Shown piece by piece: positions 1 through 7,247 of a DNA stretch of 21,535 nt. This DNA is from an uncultured Eubacterium sp. GTDB lineage: Bacteria > Bacillota > Clostridia > Lachnospirales > Lachnospiraceae. The stretch covers positions 1 to 21,535 of the forward strand of contig CAJUAU010000036.1 of NCBI GenBank assembly GCA_910584645.1, given 5' to 3'. Position numbers and translations under genes: made by a program. The notes below the pieces were generated by a model. It saw only the letters and a list, made by a program, of their open reading frames with translations. It was not told the origin of the DNA and did no database searches. Position 1 is the stretch's first letter. Each line of letters begins with the position of its first letter.

Positions 1-72
1 TTCTGTTTGTAACCGTCTTTCCCCTTCAGACGGGAATCTCAGTTTTCATTTAAGATCAGAAAATCAGGGCTC

Positions 73-103
73 GAATCGGAAAATAATTTTCCTGCCGTGA
101 TTC
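73..103. repeat. Imperfect inverted repeat downstream of the response regulator gene
   Basis: The segment has a nested inverted repeat. An outer GAATC/GATTC pair (73-77 and 99-103) encloses an inner GGAAAAT/ATTTTCC stem (78-84 and 86-92). It lies about 20 bp past the stop codon of the leftward response regulator gene, so it could end that transcript, but no clean T-run follows on either strand. Nothing else is recognisable in positions 1-122. Confidence 0.25.
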
Positions 104-122
104 ATATTGTGCAGGTTCCAAC

Positions 123-863
123 CTAAATATTATTATTCAGAAAATCCTTCAATTTCTTTTTAACATCCGCAACCCTTTTCTGGGACAGCGGCAGTACCCC
201 TCCATTATCCATATAAATTTCATATCCCCTGATTTTTACTACGTGCCGTAGATTTATTAAATTGCCACGGCAGGTTACGGCAAATCCATAGTCTTCCAGC
301 TCACCAGCCAGCTTTTCCATTACGCAGGGGTATTCATAGGTTTCTTTTTCCATAATAATAGCCGCCCTGCGTGTTGTTTTTATATATTCAAAATAGAGAA
401 TATCTTCTAATCTTAATTTCAGGAAGGGATACTCCTTCCCCTGGGAATCCAGTATTTTTTCAAACACCTTTTCCCTCTCTTCATTGCATTTGTTTCCGTG
501 TTCCAACAGCCCTAGCACCTGTTTTTCCAGCTCTTTCTTTTCCACTGGTTTGCACAAAAATGAATAGGCATGAACTTTATTTATCGCCTGCAGACAATAT
601 TGTTCATAACTGGTTATATAGATAATTTCCGCCCCCGGACAACGGGCTTTCACTTTTTCCCCCAGTTCAATGCCGTTCATGGCTCCCAGGGAGATGTCCA
701 GAATAGCAATATGTATCTTCTTAGCCGTCTCCAATAATTCCGCCGCCGAAACAAACGAGCGGATATGGTAATCCCGCTTATAACCAGATAGAATTTCCTG
801 TAACAGCTGAAGGGTATATTCCAAATCCCCGCGGTCAGCATCGCAGATTACTATCTCTGTCAT
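123..863 (-). CDS. LytTR-family response regulator (AgrA/LytR type)
   Basis: A 246-residue two-component response regulator that should bind DNA through a C-terminal LytTR domain. The receiver domain (about residues 3-120) shows the acidic pair in ICDAD (D8, D10), the phospho-acceptor D56 in AILDIS, and the late Lys in FLCKPV. The LytTR domain (about 145-243) contains the typical FEYIKTTRR, CRGNLINL and LPLSQKR segments. I place the start at ATG 863: AGGAGG (874-879) sits 10 nt ahead of it, while a possible GTG at 872 would be only 1 nt from that site. No histidine kinase gene is in the window; a partner may lie beyond the left edge. The gene sits directly behind a terminator, leaving only about 24 nt for a leader, so it may depend on read-through or on a promoter further upstream. 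Whether it controls the polysaccharide genes cannot be read from the sequence. Confidence 0.93.
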   Translation of the reverse strand: MTEIVICDADRGDLEYTLQLLQEILSGYKRDYHIRSFVSAAELLETAKKIHIAILDISLGAMNGIELGEKVKARCPGAEIIYITSYEQYCLQAINKVHAYSFLCKPVEKKELEKQVLGLLEHGNKCNEEREKVFEKILDSQGKEYPFLKLRLEDILYFEYIKTTRRAAIIMEKETYEYPCVMEKLAGELEDYGFAVTCRGNLINLRHVVKIRGYEIYMDNGGVLPLSQKRVADVKKKLKDFLNNNI

Positions 864-887
864 ATTCCGCACACCTCCTATCAGACA

Positions 888-918
888 AAAAAGGTGCGGA
901 TATCATCCACACCTTTTT
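888..918 (-). terminator. Rho-independent terminator, leftward
   Basis: On the minus strand the arm GGTGTGGA, a 5-nt loop TGATA and the arm TCCGCACC form an 8-bp stem with one G-U pair. It is extended by an A-run/T-run and followed by six T. It would end transcripts coming from the small gene at 1142-1516. The structure is nearly symmetrical, so it could also act weakly on the plus strand. The 3' arm can pair instead with the sequence just after the ribosome binding site of the next gene (866-872); see findings. Confidence 0.8.
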
Positions 919-920
919 AC

Positions 921-1141
921 CTCTTAATTTTAAAGCGCTGGTTTGAATTCCGTCCCGCACTGTCTTCGTCTTTTCCACCATGCCGCCACAGGCGGCACAA
1001 ACAATTCGTGAAAAGCGTGTGACCCTGTGCTTCGCACAGGCACATTCGTACTTCGCTTCGCTCGTACTCATGTTGTCCGTCGCTCTAATGTCAGTGGACA
1101 AGCATGCTTGCCACTGCCGCTCTCGCGACTTTAGTCACACT
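921..1141. repeat. Hairpin-dense intergenic element, possible dispersed repeat or structured 3' UTR
   Basis: This stretch lies between the stop codon at 1142 and the terminator. It is packed with short inverted repeats: a perfect 7-bp stem TGCCGCC/GGCGGCA (981-997), a perfect 7-bp stem CCTGTGC/GCACAGG (1024-1040), a GTAC/GTAC pair around TTCGCTTCGCTC (1048-1067), a long stem 1092-1116 centred on the 12-bp palindrome CAAGCATGCTTG, and a GACT/AGTC stem (1127-1136). A minus-strand reading frame through it contains CxC and CxxCGG motifs, but it has no ribosome binding site or ATG start and runs through the terminator, so I do not call a gene. There is no second copy in this window. The pattern resembles dispersed repeats of Lachnospiraceae genomes, which is an impression from memory and not a search result. 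Confidence 0.5.
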
Positions 1142-1516
1142 TTAATCTGTCAGTTTCACACTGGTCACCTGGAGTCCGGGATCTGCTGTGACGATCAGAT
1201 TCCCAAGTCCAATGTTGTCCGTCGGATTCTGGTGATAGTAATAATCAATCACAAGAGTTGTTCCTGTGCTGAGACCAACAAGAGTTCCATCGCTGGACTT
1301 ATATTCAACAGGCAGATTAAAGGAAATAGTCAATGTCTGTTTGTCTTTAGTGTGGTCCGCCTGATGTTTTCCGTCAATCTGAATCCGGTAATCACCGCGG
1401 CCATTCTGCATCTCCTGATGAACCCGCGTAGTGACGGTATAACATCCACTGGCTGCATACACACCTTCACTCAGTTCTTCATTGATCAAGATGGTCGGTT
1501 TGCTATACTCTTTCAT
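1142..1516 (-). CDS. Small beta-rich protein with a leader-like N terminus (EGVYAASG-C), function unknown
   Basis: A 124-residue protein that I cannot assign to a named family. Residues 1-24 (KPTILINEELSEGVYAASG) look like a leader peptide: charged, mildly amphipathic, with no hydrophobic signal core, and ending in small residues A-A-S-G before Cys25. This recalls double-glycine-type leaders cut by C39-peptidase transporters. Residues 26-124 are rich in alternating Thr/Val/Ile/Tyr, fitting a compact beta-sandwich (IQIDGKH, TLTISFNLPV, TTLVIDYYYHQNPTDNIGLG, LIVTADPG). I start at ATG 1516 because GGAGG (1525-1529) is 8 nt upstream; an earlier in-frame ATG at 1531 overlaps that site. It has its own strong promoter and a terminator beyond a structured 3' region, so it is probably a separate, well-expressed unit. 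No transporter or peptidase for it is visible here. Confidence 0.75.
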   Translation of the reverse strand: MKEYSKPTILINEELSEGVYAASGCYTVTTRVHQEMQNGRGDYRIQIDGKHQADHTKDKQTLTISFNLPVEYKSSDGTLVGLSTGTTLVIDYYYHQNPTDNIGLGNLIVTADPGLQVTSVKLTD

Positions 1517-1566
1517 ACGTTCATCCTCCATAAAAACAAAATGATTCTGTCAACATCTATATCGGT

Positions 1567-1596
1567 ATTATATATCATTTCTTTATACTTTGTCAA
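1567..1596 (-). promoter_or_regulatory. Sigma-A promoter of the small leader-bearing gene
   Basis: Reading leftward, a perfect TTGACA (1591-1596) and a perfect TATAAT (1567-1572) are separated by 18 bp. Transcription would begin near 1560, giving a 5' leader of about 44 nt before ATG 1516. This is the best match to consensus in the window and overlaps the region just downstream of the nucleotidyltransferase gene. Confidence 0.85.
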
Positions 1597-1602
1597 TATT
1601 GC

Positions 1603-2838
1603 TCACTTCAAATTGCGGCTTTCCAAATTTTTGAATAATTTTAAATCCTTCGTATACCGGCTCCGCTCTTTCGTCCTTTTGAGCACTTCAAAGAAAGAAG
1701 TACCACGGATCTTCCGATTGTTCCGGCAGAACTTTATAAAAGCTGCCGGCCACAATACCGGCCAGAACAGCAGTATGCGGCTTGCGCCGGGATATCCCAG
1801 CCGCATCTGGTGATGAAATTCCCGGATATAATCCATGAGACCAGTGCCCCGGAGCACCACCATCCGGCTTTCTTCATGTAGGCCAAATTCCTCGGCATCG
1901 AGGATTTCCCTCATAAATATCTCCGGAGAGCCCTGAAAGGTTCCTGTCAGGATCTCCCCTGCATGCCCTCTGTCCAGTCCCAGATATTCAGTACAAAGAG
2001 AGGTGATCATATCGGAAAATCCGGCCAGGCCGGTCTGCCGGATCCACAGGAGATATCTTTCCCGTTCCGCCCGGGACACTGCCCCATTCCACAGCACCAC
2101 CCAGTCACAGAGAAGTTTCAGGCCAAACCCTGCCCGCAGAAAATGCTGCAGCATATGAAGAAGCAGCTGAAAGGCATGGTCTCCCTTTTCCAGTACCGGA
2201 AAATCCACTCCCATTATATTGTCTCTCCGGATCCGCTGGCGCAGCTCATTCATCTGGTTTTTCAGAAAATTGTTGATCTTCTCACTGTCAAAAGGCTCTG
2301 CCATCATCACGTGCAGCTCCACATCGATTCCCTCGCTGGTACGCCATACCTCATGGTGATTTCCATTTTCGCCGGGTTTCCTGGCAAAGCCCATCTTTTG
2401 CAGAACCTCCTCTGCCTTCTCCAGCTGCTCTGGTTCCATCAGCAGCACATCCACATCTCCGGATTTGCGCAGTTCCGGTACCGGATAGTCCCCTGCGGCG
2501 GCAGCTCCTTTAAGAACAGCGGCAGCTATTCCCGCCTCTTCCAGTCCCTTGACCACATAATGGGTAAGAAACATCAGATGATAGCTCTGCTGAACTGTGC
2601 GCCGGCTCTCATGTTCCAGGCAGAGCCGGAAGGATTCCTGAAGCGGATATCCCTGCTCTATAAGAGGATACAGCAGTGGCAGCACCGCATGAACCTGGGC
2701 CAGCCTCAGGATCTCCTCCTGGCATTCATCGGAGGGCGGCTGATCCAGAACTTCCACCGCTTCGGAAAGCACTGCTGCCAGACAGGCAAAAAGTTCTTTC
2801 TCACTCCGGGAGAATGTGTCCTTTGTCTTATTTCCCAT
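1603..2838 (-). CDS. Nucleotidyltransferase-like family protein (PF14907 type)
   Basis: A 411-residue protein resembling the uncharacterised nucleotidyltransferase family PF14907 (NTP_transf_5). The signature is VLKGAAAA (about residue 108) followed by RKSGDVDVLL, the metal-binding Asp pair of the pol-beta fold, then the conserved ELH pair (VDVELHV) further on. The N-terminal third is helical, as is usual in this family. A hydrophobic stretch near residues 355-370 (ILLFWPVLWPAAFI) suggests membrane contact close to the C terminus. Its ATG overlaps the last 11 nt of the flippase gene, so the two are translationally coupled. Relatives occur in exopolysaccharide and lasso-peptide clusters, often with PqqD-like proteins; one of these heads the operon at the other end of this locus. 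The substrate is unknown. Confidence 0.8.
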   Translation of the reverse strand: MGNKTKDTFSRSEKELFACLAAVLSEAVEVLDQPPSDECQEEILRLAQVHAVLPLLYPLIEQGYPLQESFRLCLEHESRRTVQQSYHLMFLTHYVVKGLEEAGIAAAVLKGAAAAGDYPVPELRKSGDVDVLLMEPEQLEKAEEVLQKMGFARKPGENGNHHEVWRTSEGIDVELHVMMAEPFDSEKINNFLKNQMNELRQRIRRDNIMGVDFPVLEKGDHAFQLLLHMLQHFLRAGFGLKLLCDWVVLWNGAVSRAERERYLLWIRQTGLAGFSDMITSLCTEYLGLDRGHAGEILTGTFQGSPEIFMREILDAEEFGLHEESRMVVLRGTGLMDYIREFHHQMRLGYPGASRILLFWPVLWPAAFIKFCRNNRKIRGTSFFEVLKRTKERSRYTKDLKLFKNLESRNLK

Positions 2839-4372
2839 CGTCTCTCCCCTTCCATTTTTCCGTCAGATCCATAAACTTCTTCCACAAAAACCGGAATTCC
2901 TTCGTCCGGAAATAGCAGAGAAGGAAAATAAGATTCGGAACAATAATACAGATCAGCAGGCGGATTCCTAAAATTCTCCACACCCCGCCCCCTGCTCTGA
3001 GACAGAGCAGATTGGTCACAAACCCCGCTCCTGCCACTACCGCCGTATAGAACCCATAGCGCAGGAAATAAGAAGCTGCCCCGGTCTTTAAGCTATGCCG
3101 GTACAGAATCCACGGTTCTACCCAGAAGGAGGTCAGGAGCGTGCTGATCAGCGTCCCGCCAAATACCCCCACTGTACCGAACTGCCTTGCCAGGATGATG
3201 GAGATCCCCAGGTTCAGAAGCGCCCCTGCCAGGGATTTGTACCGGTCAAACCAGAATAGTCCCAGCGAATCCCGAAATACCAGTGCTGCCTGCCGCATCC
3301 CTGTGACGAAGAAATTCAGACATAATACCAGAACTACCTCCATCGGAAATACATACTGGGCACCAAAACTGATCTCCACAAAGGGATTTAACAGTTCATA
3401 GAGACAGATCACAGCAAAACCGTACATCCACTGTCCCACGAAAAAGGAACTCTCGAAGATCCGCCTCACCCGGCCGCTATCCTCGGTCACGCCCAGATTT
3501 CCCACGCTGGCTGTGATCCCCCGGAACACCTGGCTCACCAGCTGATGGATGGAACCGATCACCAGATAATAGTTGGAATAACACCCCACGCTGATGATCC
3601 CCACGATGGAGGACAGCATTAGATTGTCGGTGTTATTCACCACCACGTCCCCGATCTTGTGCATAAGCATGGCGCGGATATTTTTAAATATCCCCTTTCT
3701 CTCCGCCGGATCCAGAGGCCGGACATCCTTCTGTTTCAGATAGGGATAGAGGCGGTCCGCCTTTCTGGATATGCTGATATTATTTCCCAGGGTACACAAA
3801 ATATATATGACGAGAAACAGTATAAAATTATGGGTTACCAGAAGAATTATGATCTGCAGCGTATCCTGGATCAAAAGAAATATCATCTGGTAGATCTCTC
3901 CGATATAGCTGAGCTGATGGGCATCGATCAGTGTCTTTTTGTAGATCAGCAGGTAGGACAGCACCGAGTTTGCCAGATACATCAGATAGATCAGTATAAG
4001 ATGATCCACCTCCGGCTGATGCCGGATGAGTACATCCATAAAGGGGATGACCGCCAGCCCCCCGGCTAAGACGATGCCCGCCACAATACGGTAAAACCGG
4101 CAGTACATCTTCATAAGGGACTTCTGCCGCTCATGATCCCCCTCTGCGATGGGCTTATAAAGGGCATAGGTGATGGCAGTACCCACCCCCAGTTCAGACA
4201 GCGCCAGCACATTCAGCACATCCGAAAAGAGACCATTTACCCCGACATAGCTCTCACTGAGACAATGAGTAAACACCACCCTCGTGGCAAACCCCATCAG
4301 GATCGCGACGATCTTCGATACCATCGCCGCGGTAGTATTGCGCACCGAGTGCTCCGTCCTGCTTTTCTCCAT
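2828..4372 (-). CDS. Wzx-like polysaccharide flippase (MOP superfamily)
   Basis: A 514-residue polytopic membrane protein with about 12-14 hydrophobic segments, typical of oligosaccharide flippases of the MOP superfamily. Such proteins move lipid-linked sugar units across the cytoplasmic membrane. Supporting features are the N-terminal SVRNTTAAMVSKIVAILMG segment, the ALSELGVGTAITYALYKPI motif with small residues and charges typical of Wzx first helices, and the mid-protein NNTDNLMLSSIVG segment. A GTG directly precedes ATG 4372 and could also be used; the ribosome binding site is poor (a G-rich AGGGGGCGG lies too far upstream to decide). It is the first gene of a two-gene unit with the nucleotidyltransferase. 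PelG of the neighbouring operon is itself a MOP-type protein, so this is a second flippase in the locus. Confidence 0.88.
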   Translation of the reverse strand: MEKSRTEHSVRNTTAAMVSKIVAILMGFATRVVFTHCLSESYVGVNGLFSDVLNVLALSELGVGTAITYALYKPIAEGDHERQKSLMKMYCRFYRIVAGIVLAGGLAVIPFMDVLIRHQPEVDHLILIYLMYLANSVLSYLLIYKKTLIDAHQLSYIGEIYQMIFLLIQDTLQIIILLVTHNFILFLVIYILCTLGNNISISRKADRLYPYLKQKDVRPLDPAERKGIFKNIRAMLMHKIGDVVVNNTDNLMLSSIVGIISVGCYSNYYLVIGSIHQLVSQVFRGITASVGNLGVTEDSGRVRRIFESSFFVGQWMYGFAVICLYELLNPFVEISFGAQYVFPMEVVLVLCLNFFVTGMRQAALVFRDSLGLFWFDRYKSLAGALLNLGISIILARQFGTVGVFGGTLISTLLTSFWVEPWILYRHSLKTGAASYFLRYGFYTAVVAGAGFVTNLLCLRAGGGVWRILGIRLLICIIVPNLIFLLCYFRTKEFRFLWKKFMDLTEKWKGRDDGK

Positions 4373-4423
4373 CACTTTCTTCCGCCCCCTTTTACTTTTT
4401 TTATCGTATTCTTTCTGTTTCTA

Positions 4424-4432
4424 TGCTATACT
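4424..4432 (+). promoter_or_regulatory. Extended -10 promoter candidate for the rightward DUF4832 gene
   Basis: TGCTATACT matches an extended -10 element (TGn followed by TATACT at 4427-4432); no good -35 box is seen. It would start transcription near 4439, about 90 nt before ATG 4529. The 156-bp space between the flippase start and this gene must hold divergent promoters, but I could not find a convincing leftward one. Confidence 0.5.
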
Positions 4433-4528
4433 TAGCTCGACGGTGCTACTCCGGGGCAGCTTCCATGCTGCTGTTCAGACATGCCCTCCCGGCAGCGCGC
4501 CACCATATCCATGAAAGGAAACTTTACC

Positions 4529-5959
4529 ATGTCCCATTTTATCCATAAAAAACAATTTATCCTGTCAGGAAGCCTGGTTCTGTTATGCGGAATGTGCGCC
4601 CTGTTTTTCTTCGCAGCCTCCCGCATCCACTATGAGAGTGCAGCTATGACAGAGAGCAGTGAGATCCTGAACAATCCCTATTGTGGGTTCTATCACCTCT
4701 ATGGCTATCTTCTGTCAGACAAAGGCAGGAAACCCGCACAGCAATGGTGTGAAAATATGCTGGCCAGCGACTCCCAGTCCATCCTTCTGCTACAGATCAA
4801 CCTGAAAAATTATTCCGGCAGCCCTATCAGCAGCACCGCCCTGGATCAGCTGGATACGATACTTTCTACATTCTCCAGCGCAGACAGACAGATCATTGTC
4901 CGCTTCCTCTATGACTGGGATGGCAGTGCCCTCCAGACGGAGCCCGCCAGCCAGGACCGGATCCTGTCCCATATGAAACAGGTGGCTCCGGTGGTGAACC
5001 GCTTCTCCAGCCATGTATTTCTCCTGCAGGGGATATTTACCGGGAACTGTGGGGAGATGAACCAGACCCATTATGGAGACAGGGAACATCTCTCTCTGTT
5101 TATGGAAACCCTTGCCTCTTTGACCTCCCCGGATATATTTTTATCGGTGCGGACGCCACAGCATCTGCGGACCATCACAGGTACCAGAACGCCCTTAGAC
5201 AGCAGCCAGGCATATACCGGAACCCTTCCGGCGCGCCTTGGTCTCTACAACGACGGTATGCTCGGTGATGTGTACGACTGCGGCACCTACGATGACACTT
5301 CTTTTGCCGGAGCCAGCGATCCCGCCGAGAAAGGTACCCGGTCCGAAGAGATCCAGTTTCAGAACCAGCTCTGTCTGTACGTGCCCAATGGCGGTGAGGC
5401 CGTCCTGGATAATCCTTACAACGACCTGGAACGGGCAGTCCAGGATCTGAGACAGATGCACGTCTCCTATCTCAGCGCCGACCATGATGCTTCTGTGCTG
5501 GACAAATGGAGAGCTTCCCGGTACCAGGGAAACCCCGGCGATGCCTTTGACGGAGCCAGCGGCTATGACTATATCGCCGCCCATCTGGGCTACCGGTATG
5601 TGCTCCGGGACTCCTGGATGACAGGCACAGAAGGATTCCGCTCCCAGCCTGCCCTGCACATAACCCTGGAAAACACCGGATTCTCGCCAGCCTACCGCTC
5701 CTTTAACACGGAGATCCTTCTTCAGAATAGTTCCAGTGGAGAAAAAATCTCCCTTCCCGTGGCTTTTGACAACCGGACTCTGCTTCCTGGCAAGCCGCAT
5801 ACCTTGTCTGTATCCATGGATATACCATCACTTTCCCAGGGAAGCTGGCAGATCTCACTGTCCATGGCCGACCGGTCCACTGGCATTGCCATCCAGTTTG
5901 CCAATGACGGGCAGAACTCAGAAAAAGAGGTGGTCTGCGGACAGCTCAGCATAAAATAA
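4529..5959 (+). CDS. Membrane-anchored DUF4874/DUF4832 protein (glycoside-hydrolase-like)
   Basis: A 476-residue protein with an N-terminal signal anchor (about residues 10-30, after the basic HFIHKKQ), so the body should face outside. Residues 47-210 match the DUF4874 type (NNPYCGFYHLYGY, VRFLYDWDGS, QGIFTGNCGEMN) and the rest the DUF4832 type (LYNDGML near 239-245, SGYDYIAAHLGYRYVLRD, LENTGFSPAY). These linked domains occur in polysaccharide loci and look like a TIM-barrel hydrolase plus a beta domain. The conserved E176 in GNCGEMN is a candidate catalytic residue by inference. ATG 4529 has AAAGGA 9 nt upstream; earlier in-frame ATGs at 4481 and 4511 lack such a site. It is a clear paralog of the gene facing it at 5946-7247 and the only rightward gene of the locus. 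Confidence 0.85.
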   Translation: MSHFIHKKQFILSGSLVLLCGMCALFFFAASRIHYESAAMTESSEILNNPYCGFYHLYGYLLSDKGRKPAQQWCENMLASDSQSILLLQINLKNYSGSPISSTALDQLDTILSTFSSADRQIIVRFLYDWDGSALQTEPASQDRILSHMKQVAPVVNRFSSHVFLLQGIFTGNCGEMNQTHYGDREHLSLFMETLASLTSPDIFLSVRTPQHLRTITGTRTPLDSSQAYTGTLPARLGLYNDGMLGDVYDCGTYDDTSFAGASDPAEKGTRSEEIQFQNQLCLYVPNGGEAVLDNPYNDLERAVQDLRQMHVSYLSADHDASVLDKWRASRYQGNPGDAFDGASGYDYIAAHLGYRYVLRDSWMTGTEGFRSQPALHITLENTGFSPAYRSFNTEILLQNSSSGEKISLPVAFDNRTLLPGKPHTLSVSMDIPSLSQGSWQISLSMADRSTGIAIQFANDGQNSEKEVVCGQLSIK

Positions 5960-7247
5960 CCTCCCCCAGCAGCAGGCGCCCCTTCTCTCCCTGGCGGTTG
6001 GCAAAATATACCGTCCTCCCGTCATGGCATCTGCGCATCGAGAGAAAATATTTTCCCGCCCCTGATATCAGACTCTGTGACAGGCATACCCTCTCACCGG
6101 GGTTCCAGTTTCGTACGTCCGTTTCCATCCTTTGGAGCTTCGTATTCCCATCCAGGTCCTCATACTCCAGCAGCAATTCCGCCTCTTCATACATCCTGGC
6201 AAAACCGATGTTTTCAATCTCCAGCTGCAGCTTCATTTCCTTCCTCTTCGGCCTTAGTTCTGCCCGGCGTACCACAAACCGGTATCCGAGATGGCGGCCG
6301 ATGTAATCAAAGCCATTCATCCCCTGCCAGGCATCCTCTTTGTCCCATCTCAGCTTTTTCCAGATCTCAAATACCCTCTGATCATGATCCCGGTTGAGGT
6401 AGGAAAGGTTCATCCGGGACAGCCGCCCGGCGATCTGCCCCAGCGGCATTTTTTCTGTCATTTCCCCATAGACCACTTCGCCCCCCTGGGGCGCATACCG
6501 GCATAACCGCTGCTCAAAATCCAGTTCTTCCTGGGGGAACCAGGGCTGTTCCCAGCCAGCTTCTTCCCTGGACTGGCATCCAAAGGTACCTAGATCCGTC
6601 TCCGAGGCGAGAATCCCATCGTTGTACAGCCCGGTCTTAGCCGTTTTTGCCGCTCTTTCCCAATCCTCCCAGCCAAAGAGCTGCCTCCACTGGACAGGTT
6701 TCCGCACAGAATGATAGATCCTGCCTCCTGTGCCTTCCCGGAAAATTGATGCCAGACGGCTCAGATATCTGGCAGACAGATATCTTGAGGTGTGCATCTC
6801 TCCCCAGCTCCCCACAAGAATCCCCTGATACACAAAAATATGCTGCGACTGTGTTCCCATCAATTCCGACAGCTGCTGAAAATGTCTCTCAACGATGGCA
6901 AAGCGGTCCGGTTCATTTTCCAGCCCCTTTCCCTCCAGATCGTAGACAAAACGCAGCAGCATATCCTTCCCAGCCTCAGAAAACGTCCTTAAAATGCTGC
7001 AGATCCAATCCAGTTCTTCCCCTTTCAGGGATTCCCCGCCGACGGGTATGCGGATCAGAAGGAGCACAAGGGCATCCTTTTCATGCAGACTGCTCCTCAT
7101 CTCCTCCGGCGTCCTGCAGGTTCTGGTTTCAAAGGTGTGGATCTGGTACCAGCCCCGCCCTGGATTGCACAACTCTTCGGTAGATTCTATGAGTTCAGAG
7201 GGTTCAACCCTCCACCTATGCATCCTTTTCATCGGCAGCCCCCGCAT
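5946..7247 (-). CDS. DUF4874/DUF4832 protein without signal sequence
   Basis: A 433-residue paralog of the facing gene. It shares CNPGRGWYQIH, LLRFVYDLEGK, YQGILVGSWGEMH (E150), GLYNDGIL, NGFDYIGRHLGYRFVVRR and IENIGFARMYEE with its partner in the same order. It begins directly with the DUF4874 domain and has no hydrophobic N terminus; a TAG lies seven codons before the first ATG, so no longer form exists. It is therefore probably cytoplasmic unless exported by an unknown route. Starts at 7247, 7232 or 7223 are all possible; each overlaps the 3' end of the GT2 gene (by 32, 17 or 8 nt), implying coupled translation. It is the last gene of the polysaccharide operon. Its stop codon overlaps the converging gene by 14 bp, leaving no room for a terminator between them. 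Confidence 0.85.
   Translation of the reverse strand: MRGLPMKRMHRWRVEPSELIESTEELCNPGRGWYQIHTFETRTCRTPEEMRSSLHEKDALVLLLIRIPVGGESLKGEELDWICSILRTFSEAGKDMLLRFVYDLEGKGLENEPDRFAIVERHFQQLSELMGTQSQHIFVYQGILVGSWGEMHTSRYLSARYLSRLASIFREGTGGRIYHSVRKPVQWRQLFGWEDWERAAKTAKTGLYNDGILASETDLGTFGCQSREEAGWEQPWFPQEELDFEQRLCRYAPQGGEVVYGEMTEKMPLGQIAGRLSRMNLSYLNRDHDQRVFEIWKKLRWDKEDAWQGMNGFDYIGRHLGYRFVVRRAELRPKRKEMKLQLEIENIGFARMYEEAELLLEYEDLDGNTKLQRMETDVRNWNPGERVCLSQSLISGAGKYFLSMRRCHDGRTVYFANRQGEKGRLLLGEVILC

Noticed and set aside
61..95. GGCTCGAATCGG resembling a tRNA T-arm
   Set aside because: No anticodon arm or matching acceptor stem is found around it on either strand.
835..1101. Minus-strand open frame with CxC and CxxCGG motifs, like a small zinc-ribbon protein
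   Set aside because: It starts with TTG without a ribosome binding site, runs through a terminator and into the response regulator gene, and its sequence is mostly the translation of hairpins.
1393..1401. An RGD tripeptide in the small leader-bearing protein (residues 40-42)
   Set aside because: A three-residue match is expected by chance, and nothing else suggests binding to host integrins.
1743..1765. Inverted repeat GCCGG/CCGGC inside the nucleotidyltransferase gene
   Set aside because: It is within conserved coding sequence, has no T-run, and such GC-rich repeats recur by codon use in this genome.
980..1813. A 277-residue plus-strand open frame
   Set aside because: It is antisense to the small gene and the end of the nucleotidyltransferase gene, has no start signals, and its product has no recognisable domain.
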